Part shown: positions 50,742 to 59,041 of the stretch, one piece after another
Layout of the letters: each line of letters opens with the position of its first letter
How positions within the stretch are numbered: position 1 is the stretch's first letter
Origin: Actinoplanes regularis
GTDB taxonomy: Bacteria > Actinomycetota > Actinomycetes > Mycobacteriales > Micromonosporaceae
NCBI RefSeq assembly: GCF_900188005.1
Contig: NZ_FZNR01000002.1
Coordinates: forward strand, 124,001 to 188,000
Direction of reading: 5' to 3'
Length of the DNA: 64,000 bases
The notes under the pieces: generated by a model
What the model was told of the DNA's origin: nothing
The model's input: only the letters and a program-made list of their open reading frames with translations
Database searches by the model: none
Program-made: the position numbers and the translations under genes

Positions 50742-51359
50742 TCAGGAAAGGCCCTGCTCGATCGCGTACCGGACCAGTTCGGCCCGGTTGTGCATCTGGA
50801 GTTTGCCGAGCGTGTTCTGCACGTGGTTCTGCACCGTGCGGTGCGAGAGGACCAGGCGCTCCGCGATCTGCTTGTACGACAGCCCCTTCGCGACCAGCCG
50901 CAGCACCTCGGTCTCCCGGTCGGTCAGGCGCGGCCCGCCCGGCTTCCGGTACTCGCCGAGCACCAGCCCGGCCAGCCCGGAGGTGAAGACCGGATCGCCT
51001 TCCGAGGTCCGCCTCACCGCGTCCAGGAACTCGTCCCGGCCGGCCGATTTCACCAGGTATCCGGTGGCCCCGGCCTTGACCGCCTCGAGCACGTCCCGCT
51101 GTTCACCGCTCGCCGAGAGCATCAGGACGCGCACCCCGGGCTGCGCCGCGCACAGGCCCCGGATGACCTCGACCCCGGACAGGTCGGGCAGCTGCAGGTC
51201 GAGGACGACCACGTCGGGCCGGGCCGCGGCGGCCACCCGCAGCGCTTGCCGGCCCTCGCCGACCGCCGCGGTGACCAGGTATCCGGCCTCGCCGAGGTCC
51301 CGTGCCACCCCGTCGCGCCACATCGGGTGGTCATCAACGACCATCACACGCACCGTCAC
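50742..51359 (-). CDS. LuxR/NarL-type response regulator
   Basis: A 205-residue two-domain regulator. Receiver domain residues about 3-120: acidic pair D9-D10, phosphorylated D54 in VVVLDLQLPDLSG, and Lys in GYLVKSAG. DNA-binding GerE domain about 140-200: LTDRETEVLRLVAKGLSYKQ, then IAERLVLSHRTVQNHVQNTL. GTG at 51359 (MTVRVMVVDD) is the likely start; GTG 51365 is another. It converges with the kinase pair, ending 16 bases from the ATPase-less paralogue, and is the obvious partner of the complete kinase. Confidence 0.92.
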   Translation of the reverse strand: MTVRVMVVDDHPMWRDGVARDLGEAGYLVTAAVGEGRQALRVAAAARPDVVVLDLQLPDLSGVEVIRGLCAAQPGVRVLMLSASGEQRDVLEAVKAGATGYLVKSAGRDEFLDAVRRTSEGDPVFTSGLAGLVLGEYRKPGGPRLTDRETEVLRLVAKGLSYKQIAERLVLSHRTVQNHVQNTLGKLQMHNRAELVRYAIEQGLS

Positions 51360-51439
51360 GGCCACACGATAGCCGGGCGATCGAGGTCGACGGATCAACC
51401 GCCCGAGGTCCGGCTTTCGGCCCGCCGGGGTAGTCCTTC

Positions 51440-51460
51440 CGGCCGTTCCTGGGACGGCCG
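51440..51460. promoter_or_regulatory. Inverted repeat between response regulator and phospholipase D-like genes
   Basis: CGGCCGT (51440-51446) and ACGGCCG (51454-51460) are exact complements with a seven-base spacer, in the 149-base divergent gap 51360-51508. Either a regulator site (possibly of the adjacent response regulator) or a hairpin. No clear ribosome site precedes the phospholipase D-like ATG. Confidence 0.4.
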
Positions 51461-51508
51461 TCAATCAGCCGACACTCCGCCGCGCACGCCGGGCGCACAC
51501 TCGGCCGC

Positions 51509-52609
51509 ATGGGTGTCGACCTCGGCGGAATCGAGTTCTACGCGGGTCCTCCGGTGCTGGGCGGGCCGGACGACCTGGACGCGGTCATTCGTGAGTTCAT
51601 CGACGGCGCGACCACCCGTCTGCTGGTCGCGGTGCAGGAGCTGGACTCCCGGCTGATCGCCGAGTCGATCCTGGCCGCGAAGGCACGCCGGGTCCGGACG
51701 CGGATCGTCCTCGAGGGCGACTATCTGCGCGAGGAGAAGCCGGTGGCCGACCCGTGGCTGGCGGCCGGGGAGAACGAGGGCAACCGGGTGATCCACTCGG
51801 CGCTGCTGCGCGCCGGGATCGACCTGATCACCGACCTGAACCCGAACATCTTCCACCAGAAGTTCATCGTCCGGGATCCGGGTAAGCCGACCGCGGCGGT
51901 GCTCACCGGCTCGACGAACTTCACGCACACCGACACCGGCACCAACCCGCCGGAGGTCCTCGACAAGCCGGGCAACAACCTGAATCACGTGGTCGTGCTG
52001 CACGGCAGGTCCGCCGCCGAGCTCTACCTGGCCGAGTTCGAGCGGCTGCGCACCGGCACCTTCGGCGACCTGCACGAGCGCCACGAGCCGAAGCCGCGGG
52101 AGTTCCGGCTCGGCGGGATCCGGGTGAAGCCCGTCTTCGCCCCCGAGCAGGGCCCGGAGATGGAGATCATGAAGCAGATGCTGAAGGCGACCGAGCGGGT
52201 CGACTTCGCGATGTTCACCTTCGCCCAGTCCTCCGGCATCGACGACACCATGGCGTGGATGCTCAAGGCCGGCATCCCGGTGCGCGGGGTCCTCGACCGC
52301 GGACAAGGCTCCCAGAAGTGGGCGGCCACCGAGCCGTTGAAGCGGGCCGGGGCGCGGCTGTACGAGAACACGCCCGGCAACGGCGTCCGCAAGCTCCACC
52401 ACAAGCTGATGGTGATCGATCGGCGGCTCACCATCGTCGGCAGCTTCAACTACACGGCCCCGGCCGCCACCCTGAACGACGAGAACATCGTGGTCCTCGG
52501 CGACCTGGAGGAGAAGGACCCGGACGCGATCGCCGCGCAGCAGCGGCTCGCGGGGTACGCCCTCGCCGAGATCGATCGGATCGTCACCGAGCTGTCCCGC
52601 CCCGTGTGA
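51509..52609 (+). CDS. Phospholipase D-like (HKD) domain protein
   Basis: A 366-residue protein with two complete HxKx4D motifs: H116/K118/D123 (HQKFIVRD, followed by GSTNFT) and H297/K299/D304 (HHKLMVID, followed by GSFNYT). The pair forms one active site for phosphodiester transfer. No signal peptide or membrane helix is present, so it is cytoplasmic; this and its size fit the group that acts on nucleic acid or lipids of unknown identity. Not part of a recognisable restriction or defence operon here. ATG 51509 is the only good start. Confidence 0.85.
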   Translation: MGVDLGGIEFYAGPPVLGGPDDLDAVIREFIDGATTRLLVAVQELDSRLIAESILAAKARRVRTRIVLEGDYLREEKPVADPWLAAGENEGNRVIHSALLRAGIDLITDLNPNIFHQKFIVRDPGKPTAAVLTGSTNFTHTDTGTNPPEVLDKPGNNLNHVVVLHGRSAAELYLAEFERLRTGTFGDLHERHEPKPREFRLGGIRVKPVFAPEQGPEMEIMKQMLKATERVDFAMFTFAQSSGIDDTMAWMLKAGIPVRGVLDRGQGSQKWAATEPLKRAGARLYENTPGNGVRKLHHKLMVIDRRLTIVGSFNYTAPAATLNDENIVVLGDLEEKDPDAIAAQQRLAGYALAEIDRIVTELSRPV

Positions 52610-52689
52610 GACCGCCCGGCTCCGCTGGCAGCGAACCTCGGCGTTCCCTAGAGTGGGCGGTCGGGCGACGCGCACGCGGTGCCCGACCG
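52610..52689 (+). promoter_or_regulatory. Two mutually exclusive hairpins and a -10 before the M23 lipoprotein gene
   Basis: GACCGCCC (52610-52617) pairs with GGGCGGTC (52655-52662); alternatively CGGTCGGGC (52658-52666) pairs with GCCCGACCG (52681-52689). They share 52658-52662, so only one can form at a time. The second ends two bases before the ribosome site GGAGAGGGG. A TANNNT element (TAGAGT, 52649-52654) would start transcription near 52661, inside the shared arm; read-through from the phospholipase D-like gene would contain both. Confidence 0.45.
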
Positions 52690-52708
52690 GCGGAGAGGGG
52701 ACGGCACG

Positions 52709-53446
52709 ATGCGCAAGCTCGTGGCCGCGGTTACGGCCATGACGACGGCGCTGGCGCTGGCCGCCTGCGGCGCTGGGGGCGACGAGCCGTACTTCGTGAG
52801 CGAGGGGACACCGGCCGCGCCGAGCCCCGCCACCGCCGCGCGGGCGTACGACGCCGAGTCGTCGAGCCTGCCGGACTCGAGCGCCGGTGCGTCGCCGTCG
52901 AGCAGCCCGACCCCCACGAAGAAGCCCGCCGAGTACGTCTTCCCGGTCGTCGGCAACAACTCGTACGCGCGCACCCACCACGACTACCCGGCCAGCGACA
53001 TCATCACGAACTGTGGAAACACGTTCCGCGCGGTCACCAGCGGGAAGATCCTGGCGGTCAGCAAGGTCGACAGGTGGAAGGCCTCCGTCAACGACGGCGC
53101 CACCCGCGGCGGCCTGTCGATCTCGATGCAGGGCGACGACGGCGTGCGCTACTACGGTTCGCACCTGTCGAAGATCGACGCCAAGGTGCAGGTCGGCGCC
53201 GAGGTCACCGCCGGCCAGACGATCGGCAAGGTCGGCGACACCGGCGACGCCAGCGCCTGCCACCTGCACTTCGGCATCTCCCCGCCGTGCGCCGGTGCCG
53301 GTGACTGGTGGACGCAGCGCGGCGCGATCTACCCGTGGCCTTTCCTGGACGCCTGGAAGGCCGGCAAGAACAAGTCCCCGGTCGACACGGTCGCGAAGTG
53401 GAAGGCCTCGCACGGCTGCCCCACCAAGCCACCCGCCGGCGCCTGA
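52709..53446 (+). CDS. M23 (LytM-type) peptidase lipoprotein
   Basis: A 245-residue exported protein. Start MRKLVAAVTAMTTALALAAC: a lipoprotein signal with lipobox LAAC, so it is anchored to the outer face of the membrane. A Ser/Pro/Thr-rich linker (about 40-75) leads to an M23 endopeptidase domain: H-x-n-D in HHDYPASDI and the HLHFG motif, with GVRYYGSHLSKI and the GAEVTAGQTIGKVGDTG loop. These supply the zinc ligands, so it should be an active glycyl- or D-Ala-endopeptidase for peptidoglycan. Two Cys (ITNCGNTF and SPPCAGAG) may form a disulfide. ATG has GGAGAGGGG upstream. Confidence 0.9.
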   Translation: MRKLVAAVTAMTTALALAACGAGGDEPYFVSEGTPAAPSPATAARAYDAESSSLPDSSAGASPSSSPTPTKKPAEYVFPVVGNNSYARTHHDYPASDIITNCGNTFRAVTSGKILAVSKVDRWKASVNDGATRGGLSISMQGDDGVRYYGSHLSKIDAKVQVGAEVTAGQTIGKVGDTGDASACHLHFGISPPCAGAGDWWTQRGAIYPWPFLDAWKAGKNKSPVDTVAKWKASHGCPTKPPAGA

Positions 53447-53743
53447 CCCTCCGGCGGGAATCCGACGCAGCTGCCGCTCGGATGCGAAAACCGTCCGCGT
53501 GTCACACTGAGACATCGATGGATCCGGACATTAGCCTACGGCGATGCGCGATTCGCCGCCGCTGAAGGTTGCGCAAACACCAGCATCACTAAATAAACGC
53601 ACATTTCGGGCACATCTCCACCTGTGCGGGTGAGCGCTTTGTCACTCCCCGTAGCCAGAATGCGCGGCCCGGCCGGTCCGGCCCCTCAGGTCACCAGGGG
53701 ACCGGTCGATCAGTCCGGCCTGAGCCCAGAGAGTGGAGAGCGG
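53447..53743 (+). other. Gene-free region before the diguanylate cyclase gene
   Basis: 297 bases without a supported gene. The stretch 53540-53620 is markedly richer in A+T than its surroundings. Small stems: ATCCGA/TCGGAT near 53460-53480 (possible end of the M23 transcript), GCACA (53610-53614) with TGTGC (53623-53627), and GGGTGA (53628-53633) with TCAC-CC (53642-53648, one bulged T). I do not recognise a c-di-GMP or c-di-AMP riboswitch here. Confidence 0.5.
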
Positions 53744-55189
53744 ATGCGCTGGCCCCGAGCCACCGCGCCGGCGTGGATCGTCCACGCCGGCTTCCTGACG
53801 TGCGCCCTCGTCGGCGGCGGCGCCTACGCTCTGGCCACCCCGGACACCCGCGTGGTGATCTACATGCTGGTGATCGTGTTCTCGGTCGCGCTCTTCGGCC
53901 TGGCCCTCATCTCGGGCCACCTGACCCACCGGCGGCCCTGGCTGCTCGCGATCAGCGGTCTGGTGCTGCTGCTCGTCGGGCACCTGCTCTGGCCGCACTG
54001 GGTCGTCGACGGGCACCTGGGCCGCGGCGAGGCCGCCCCGGCCGATCTGCTGATCGCCACCGCGCACGGGTTGTTCCTGGCCGGCGCGGCGCTGGGGGTC
54101 CGGCGCCGGATGAGCGCGGACGCCGGCGGGATCGTCGACGCCACGCTGTTCGGGGTGTGCGCCGGCAGCGCGCTCTGGATCTGGGTCTTCCAACCTCACC
54201 TGCCGGACACCGCCACCCCGGCCGGTCAGGCGCAGGTGCTGATCGACGTGCTGGTGCTCAGCGCGGTGGCCGGCTGCCTGCTCCGGATGAGCGTGGCGGC
54301 CACCGGCGCGCCCCGCGGCACGATCGGCTACCTGCTGATCACCGCGCTGCTGACCGGGTCCGGCCTGGCGACCGGGGCGCTCGGCATGCCGCACCGGGAC
54401 ATCTGGTCCGGGGTGCTGATGCTGCTCGCGTTCCTGACCATCGCCGCCGGCGCGGTGCACCCGGGCGCGCCCGCGATGATCGAGCCGCAGGCGGTCGCCG
54501 AACGCGAACGGACGGACGGCCGTTTCCGGCTGGTCTGGCTGGGCGTGGCGCTCAGTGTGAACCCGGCCATCGCGGCGATGCAGGCACTCCGCGGCGACCA
54601 GGGCGCCGGGCCGCTGCTGCCGATCGCCACGATGCTGGTGATCCCGCTGGTGCTGGTCCGGTTCAACCAGCTCACCGGGCAGCGCAGGCGGGCCGAGCAG
54701 GTGCTGGCCCACCAGGCCTCGCACGACGAACTGACCGGCCTGTTCAACCGCAGGCGGATCCTGGCCGCGATCGACCAGGCGCTGGCCGGGCCGTCCGACG
54801 TGATCGTGCTGCTCTGCGACCTGGACGGCTTCAAGCCGGTGAACGACCGGCACGGCCATCAGGCCGGCGACGAGGTGCTGCAGACGGTCGCGGCCCGCCT
54901 GACCACCGCCGCCTGCCCGGACAGCGAGGTGGGCCGGCTGGGCGGCGACGAGTTCCTGGTCCTGTGCCAGGGTGGCACCGATCTCGAGGTCGCCGCCCTG
55001 CGGGAGCGGATCCGCGACGCGATCCGGGCGCCGATCGAGCTGGCCGGCGGCCCGGTCTCGGTGGGCGTCACCATCGGCACGGCCCGCGCCACGGCCGGCT
55101 GCGGCCTCGACCGCGCCGGGCTGGTCGCCCGGGCCGACGCCGAGATGTACGCCGGCAAACCCGGCCGCCGGCACCGCTCCGCCGCCTGA
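53744..55189 (+). CDS. Membrane diguanylate cyclase (GGDEF)
   Basis: A 481-residue protein. ATG 53744 has GGAG six bases upstream; longer in-frame starts lie in leader. About nine hydrophobic helices span residues 8-320, without a recognised sensor family. A short linker (RRRAEQVLAHQASHDELTGLFNRR) leads to a GGDEF domain at about 325-475 with the intact active site RLGGDEFLV (GGDEF at about 400-404) and DLDGFKPVNDRHGHQAGDEVL for GTP and metal binding. It should make cyclic di-GMP in response to an unknown signal. No RxxD inhibitory motif is obvious before GGDEF and there is no EAL domain. Confidence 0.9.
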   Translation: MRWPRATAPAWIVHAGFLTCALVGGGAYALATPDTRVVIYMLVIVFSVALFGLALISGHLTHRRPWLLAISGLVLLLVGHLLWPHWVVDGHLGRGEAAPADLLIATAHGLFLAGAALGVRRRMSADAGGIVDATLFGVCAGSALWIWVFQPHLPDTATPAGQAQVLIDVLVLSAVAGCLLRMSVAATGAPRGTIGYLLITALLTGSGLATGALGMPHRDIWSGVLMLLAFLTIAAGAVHPGAPAMIEPQAVAERERTDGRFRLVWLGVALSVNPAIAAMQALRGDQGAGPLLPIATMLVIPLVLVRFNQLTGQRRRAEQVLAHQASHDELTGLFNRRRILAAIDQALAGPSDVIVLLCDLDGFKPVNDRHGHQAGDEVLQTVAARLTTAACPDSEVGRLGGDEFLVLCQGGTDLEVAALRERIRDAIRAPIELAGGPVSVGVTIGTARATAGCGLDRAGLVARADAEMYAGKPGRRHRSAA

Positions 55190-55227
55190 GTTGCGTGCGG
55201 CCGCGTCGATCGAGCAGGCTGGCCGTC

Positions 55228-55761
55228 ATGGAACCACCTGAAATGATCAATGCTGGGGACATCGTCCTGAAGCGCTGGGAGCCGGAGTGGGCCGACGAGG
55301 CCGCCGCCGCGGTGAGCGAGTCGCTCCCCGAGCTCAAGCGGTTCCTGCCCTGGGCGACGGACGGCTACGACACGGCGGAGAGCCGGAGCTTCATCCAGTC
55401 CTCGGTGGAGAACTGGGCGGCCGGCACCGAGTTCAACTACGCGATCTTCACCGCGGTCGGCGACCTGATCGGCTCGATCGGCCTGATGACCCGGATGGGC
55501 CCGGGCACCCTGGAGATCGGTTACTGGATGCGCACGCCGTGGGCCGGCCGCGGCCACATGACCGCCGCCGTCCGCACCCTGACCCGGGTGGCGCACACCC
55601 TGCCCGGCGTGGAACGGGTCGCCATCCGCTACGACGCGGCCAACAAAGCCTCCGCCTCCGTCGCCACCAAGGCCGGTTTCGTCGAGGTGGATCGGGAGCA
55701 CCGGGAGCCGACGGCCCCCGGTGAGACCGAGATCCTGGTGACGGTGGAGCACCGCGCCTGA
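55228..55761 (+). CDS. GNAT-family N-acetyltransferase (RimJ/RimL-like)
   Basis: A 177-residue acetyltransferase. The fold follows the RimJ/RimL pattern: beta strands with VLKRWEPEWADEAAAAV, IGSIGLMTRMGPGTLEIGYWM, the acetyl-CoA-binding RTPWAGRGHMTAAVRTLTR (variant of Q/RxxGxG/A), and NKASASVATKAGFVEVDRE near the end. Substrate is probably a protein N-terminus or a small amine; not assignable. It lies 38 bases after the diguanylate cyclase and converges with the uronate operon (eight-base gap). Confidence 0.85.
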   Translation: MEPPEMINAGDIVLKRWEPEWADEAAAAVSESLPELKRFLPWATDGYDTAESRSFIQSSVENWAAGTEFNYAIFTAVGDLIGSIGLMTRMGPGTLEIGYWMRTPWAGRGHMTAAVRTLTRVAHTLPGVERVAIRYDAANKASASVATKAGFVEVDREHREPTAPGETEILVTVEHRA

Positions 55762-55769
55762 CCTCCGGG

Positions 55770-56483
55770 TCAGCGGGCCAGCCAGCCCCCGTCGACCGGG
55801 ATGACCGCGCCGTGCAGGTAGCGCGCGGCCTCGGAGGCGAGGAAGACGACCGTACCGGCCAGATCGTCGGGTGTGCCCCAGCGGCCCGCCGGGATCCGCT
55901 CGACGATGGCCGCGTCGCGTCGTGCGTCGGCGCGCAGCGCCGCGGTGTTGTCGGTGGCGATGTAACCGGGCGCGATCGCGTTGACGTTGACCCCGCCGGC
56001 CGCCCACTCGTTGGCCAGAGCCTTGGTCAGGCCGACCACCCCGTGCTTGGCCGCGGCGTAGGCCGGCACCCGCACCCCGCCCTGGAACGACAGCATCGAC
56101 GCGATGTTGACGATCGAGCCGCGCCCCTGGGCGAGCATCACCCGCCCGGCGGCGCGGCAGAGCCGGAACACCGCGTCGAGGTCGACCCCGATCACCTCGT
56201 CCCAGTCGGCGTCGGTGGTGTCGACCGCGTCCGCCCGGCGGATGACGCCGGCGTTGTTGACCAGGATGTCCAGCCGGCCGAAGTCGTTCATCAGGGAGGT
56301 GGCGTCGAAGTCCGCGAGATCCGCCGGCACCCAGCGGAACTCCGGGTCGGGCCGGGCCCGCGACAGCACGGCGACCTCCGCCCCCGCCTCCGCCAGGGCA
56401 TGGGCCATGGCCTGCCCGATGCCCCGGTTCCCGCCGGTGACCAGCGCGACCCGCCCGTCCAGGCGGAACCGGTCGAGGATCAT
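55770..56483 (-). CDS. kduD: KduD-type short-chain dehydrogenase
   Basis: A 237-residue classical SDR. Cofactor site TGGNRGIGQAMAHAL, the NNAG motif (LVNNAGVIRRADAVD), catalytic Ser in IASMLSF and YAAAKHG with the catalytic Tyr and Lys. The LDGRVALVTGG start, the VIRR segment and C-terminal GAVIPVDGGWLAR resemble 2-dehydro-3-deoxy-D-gluconate 5-dehydrogenase (KduD), which reduces the product of KduI to 2-keto-3-deoxygluconate with NADH. Last gene of the uronate operon; its ATG overlaps the isomerase stop (ATGA). The symbol reflects context plus family resemblance. Confidence 0.82.
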   Translation of the reverse strand: MILDRFRLDGRVALVTGGNRGIGQAMAHALAEAGAEVAVLSRARPDPEFRWVPADLADFDATSLMNDFGRLDILVNNAGVIRRADAVDTTDADWDEVIGVDLDAVFRLCRAAGRVMLAQGRGSIVNIASMLSFQGGVRVPAYAAAKHGVVGLTKALANEWAAGGVNVNAIAPGYIATDNTAALRADARRDAAIVERIPAGRWGTPDDLAGTVVFLASEAARYLHGAVIPVDGGWLAR

Positions 56484-57307
56484 CAGTGCCCCAGGTCCCG
56501 GAGCATCGGCACGGCCTTACCCACCCACGACAGGCCGGTGTCCTCCAGCGCGCCCTGGGTGCGCTGCGTCCCGGCCAGGAACCACAGGTAGTAGGTGACG
56601 TATCCGGGCGCGCTGACCACGGTGTGATAGCCCTCCGGCATCATGTGCACGCCGTGGTCGCGGACGGTGAAGTTCTCCTCGTACCCCTCGTCGGTGTACA
56701 TCCGGCAGATCCCGAACCCGTCGCTGGGCTGCACCTTGAAGTAGTACATCTCCTCGTGCGCCGCCTCGGCCGGCAGGTTGTCGACCTTGTGACGGTGCGG
56801 TGGGTACGTGCTCCAGTTCCCGCTCGGTGTGAACGTCTCCCCCACGATCAGCCGCCGCGCGGGCAGGTCCGGCTGAGAGATCTCGGTGAGGATCTGGTGG
56901 TAGGTGCGCCCGAAGTTGGCCGCGCCCCACCGGCCGGCCACGACCCGTTCGGGTCCGATCACGTACGGGTCCACGGCCAGATCCGAGGGCGCGCTGGGCA
57001 GCGCGATCTCCACCGGCCCGTGCGCCTCGACGGTCACCGCCGAGCCGGCCGGGACGTAGACCGAGTGCGGCTTGCCGGAGAACACGTTCGGCCGGCCGCC
57101 CACCTCGGCGAATTTCGCGGCGCCGACGGTGAACGTGGCCTTCCCGCTGAGCATCACCGCGAGGATCTCCCGGTCCCCGGACTCCCCCGACCAGGACTCC
57201 CCGGCCTCCAGCCGGAGCAGGGTGAAGTCGAGCAGCGAGCACGGGTTGAAGGGCAGTTCGTTGCGCCCGTGCCCGGCCGGGATGTAGCAGTGGTATCGGT
57301 AGTCCAT
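56483..57307 (-). CDS. IolB-family isomerase, probably acting as KduI
   Basis: A 274-residue double-cupin protein. Sequence features follow IolB (5-deoxy-glucuronate isomerase) rather than classical KduI: YPPHRHKVDNLP with two metal His, EEMYYFKVQPSDGFGICRMY with Glu, FTVRDHGVHMMPEGYHTVVS with the fourth ligand. No inositol gene is present; it lies between an unsaturated glucuronyl hydrolase and a KduD enzyme, which is exactly where KduI (4-deoxy-L-threo-5-hexosulose-uronate ketol-isomerase) belongs. So it most likely isomerises that sugar. ATG 57307 has GAGGAG upstream; GTG 57319 overlapping the preceding stop is possible. Confidence 0.82.
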   Translation of the reverse strand: MDYRYHCYIPAGHGRNELPFNPCSLLDFTLLRLEAGESWSGESGDREILAVMLSGKATFTVGAAKFAEVGGRPNVFSGKPHSVYVPAGSAVTVEAHGPVEIALPSAPSDLAVDPYVIGPERVVAGRWGAANFGRTYHQILTEISQPDLPARRLIVGETFTPSGNWSTYPPHRHKVDNLPAEAAHEEMYYFKVQPSDGFGICRMYTDEGYEENFTVRDHGVHMMPEGYHTVVSAPGYVTYYLWFLAGTQRTQGALEDTGLSWVGKAVPMLRDLGH

Positions 57308-57315
57308 GTCTCTCC

Positions 57316-58398
57316 TCACCAGGGATGGGTCCAGCCGGGGCGGGTGACGCGGGTCAGCGCTTCCAGGTAGAAGTAGTCGCCCCAGAGCGTGCCCTCGTCG
57401 ACGCCGATGCCCTTCGGCTTGTCGTAGACGCCGTGCCGCAGCAGCGCGTTGCCGGTGCTGGTGCAGTCGTCGATCAGCGAGCCCAGGATCCGCGTGGCGG
57501 CGTCGTCTTCACCGAGCGCGGCGAGGCCGCAGACCGCGATCGCGGCCGCGGAGGAGTCCCGCTCGACGCCGGTCAGCGAGAGATCCCAGAACGGGACGTT
57601 GTCCGGCGGCAGATGGGCGAGGAAGTAGTCCGCGCAGCGCCGGGCCGCGTCCAGGAACGACGGATCACCCGTGTAGCGGTGGTTGAGCAGGAATCCGTAG
57701 ATGCCCCAGGCCTGTCCGCGCGCCCAGCACGAGTCGTCCGCGTGACCCTGCTCCGTCTCGCCACGCAGCGGTGCTCCGGTCGCCGGATCCCAGTAGAAGG
57801 TGTGGAACGTGCTCCCGTCCGGCCGCAGGATGTGGTCGCGCAGCTGGGCCGTGTGCCGCCGGGCGGCCGCCGCGTACCGCTGCTCGCCGGTCTCCCGCGC
57901 CGCCCAGAAGAGCAGCGGCGTGTTCATCAGGCTGTCGATGATGGTCCGCCCGCGCTGCGCCGGATCGCGCAGGTCGCCCCACGCCTGGATGATCCCGGCG
58001 GGTTCGAGGACGCGGGACATCAGGTGGTCGGCCGCCGCCAGCGCCGCCCGCTTCGCTTCCTCGTTTCCGGTACGCCGGTACGCCGTCACGCACGACAGCG
58101 TGTAGAGGAACCCAAGATCGTGGGTGTCCACATCGGACCCGTTTGCGACCCGGGCGGCGAAGCTGCGCACGTGCCCGCCCGCCGCCTTCAGGTACCGCTC
58201 GTCCCCGGTCAGGTCGTGCGCCAGCCAGAGCATCCCGGGCCAGAAGCTGGTGGTCCAGCCGGTGTTCGCGGGCCGGAGAACGTAGCGGTCGCCGACGGTG
58301 GTGTCGCCGGGATACCGGTCGCCGAACTCGACCAGATTTTCGTCGATGATGGACAGTGCCGCGGTGACCGCGGCGGCGGTCACGTCGATCGCCGTCAT
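57316..58398 (-). CDS. Unsaturated glucuronyl hydrolase (GH88)
   Basis: A 360-residue cytoplasmic (alpha/alpha)6-barrel enzyme that hydrates the enol ether of 4,5-unsaturated uronate at the non-reducing end of oligosaccharides and so releases 4-deoxy-5-keto-uronate. It aligns along its length with the Bacillus UGL: catalytic Asp pair D91 (DTHDLGFLY) and D155 (TIIDSLMNTPLLFWA), plus GIIQAWGDLRDP, FHTFYWDP, CWARGQAWGIYGF and LWGDYFYLEAL. ATG 58398 has AAGGA upstream and overlaps the DUF624 gene stop (ATGA). Substrate may be a lyase product of glycosaminoglycan, gellan or similar; GH88 rather than GH105 is favoured by length and motif order. Confidence 0.92.
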   Translation of the reverse strand: MTAIDVTAAAVTAALSIIDENLVEFGDRYPGDTTVGDRYVLRPANTGWTTSFWPGMLWLAHDLTGDERYLKAAGGHVRSFAARVANGSDVDTHDLGFLYTLSCVTAYRRTGNEEAKRAALAAADHLMSRVLEPAGIIQAWGDLRDPAQRGRTIIDSLMNTPLLFWAARETGEQRYAAAARRHTAQLRDHILRPDGSTFHTFYWDPATGAPLRGETEQGHADDSCWARGQAWGIYGFLLNHRYTGDPSFLDAARRCADYFLAHLPPDNVPFWDLSLTGVERDSSAAAIAVCGLAALGEDDAATRILGSLIDDCTSTGNALLRHGVYDKPKGIGVDEGTLWGDYFYLEALTRVTRPGWTHPW

Positions 58399-59036
58399 GA
58401 GGTCCTTTCCTGAAGGGGACACAGAACAGGCGCCAGCGTGTGCCGGCTGTTCGCCCAGACCGCGTAGAGCAGCGGGCTCGCCGCGAGGCTCAGTGCCAGC
58501 ACCGGCCGGGCCGTGAACAGCGCCTCGAAGAGCGCGAGCACGCCGAGCGAGGGCAGGGTCAGGTACCACCGGCGCACCCCCAGGTAGAGGCCGGCCCGGA
58601 GCACCTCGCGCAGCCGGGCGTCCGGCCGCTCGGCGAGCACTGTCAGGCCGAGCAGCGTGGTGGCCAGGACCAGCCCGATCAGCACGACCAGCACCGGGAT
58701 CACGGCAGCGCCGGCCGGGCGGCCCCAGGCGGCGCGCAGGTCCGCACCGAGCACGACCAGCGCGCCGGTGGCCAGCGCGCCGAGCGGAACCGCCCGGCGC
58801 CAGGAGGCGAGCCAGGCCCGGCCGAACGTGCGGACCACCGGGCCAGGATGCGCGCCGAAGACCGCGAACGTCGCGCAGAGCGCCGGCGCGGCGAGCGGCG
58901 CGGTCACTGCGAGCCAGGGGACGTAGAGCGCCGCGAGCACCGGCAGCAGCGCGACGGTGAGCAGCAGGTTCGTGGCGAGCCCCAGGTAGAGCAGGTCGAA
59001 GACGTCGCCGAGGGTCTGGTGGCGGAGGCGGAACAT
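58395..59036 (-). CDS. DUF624 (YesL-like) membrane protein
   Basis: A 213-residue integral membrane protein with five or six helices, starting MFRLRHQTLGDVFDLLYLGL at ATG 59036. The opening TLGDVFDLLYLGLATNLL and the long first loop before VVRTFGRAWLASWRRA fit the DUF624 family, best known as YesL in the B. subtilis rhamnogalacturonan locus. DUF624 genes nearly always sit beside CUT1 sugar permeases, as here (six bases from the MalG-like permease, overlap of ATGA with GH88). Function unknown; a transporter accessory or assembly role is a guess. Confidence 0.8.
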   Translation of the reverse strand: MFRLRHQTLGDVFDLLYLGLATNLLLTVALLPVLAALYVPWLAVTAPLAAPALCATFAVFGAHPGPVVRTFGRAWLASWRRAVPLGALATGALVVLGADLRAAWGRPAGAAVIPVLVVLIGLVLATTLLGLTVLAERPDARLREVLRAGLYLGVRRWYLTLPSLGVLALFEALFTARPVLALSLAASPLLYAVWANSRHTLAPVLCPLQERTS

Positions 59037-59041
59037 GCCGG

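Noticed and set aside
51509..52609. Phospholipase D-like gene as part of a defence or restriction system
   Set aside because: No helicase, nuclease or methylase gene is adjacent; neighbours are a response regulator and an M23 lipoprotein, so the context does not support it.
52610..52708. c-di-AMP (ydaO) riboswitch before the M23 lipoprotein gene
   Set aside because: Such riboswitches often precede cell-wall hydrolases in actinobacteria, but the region is under 100 bases and lacks the conserved core; only simple hairpins are present.
53447..53743. c-di-GMP riboswitch before the GGDEF gene
   Set aside because: Small stems occur but I could not find the conserved GEMM junction sequence or a tetraloop/receptor arrangement.
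56483..57307. Inositol catabolism role for the IolB-family gene
   Set aside because: No other iol gene is present and the flanking genes are GH88 and KduD, which demand a uronate isomerase.
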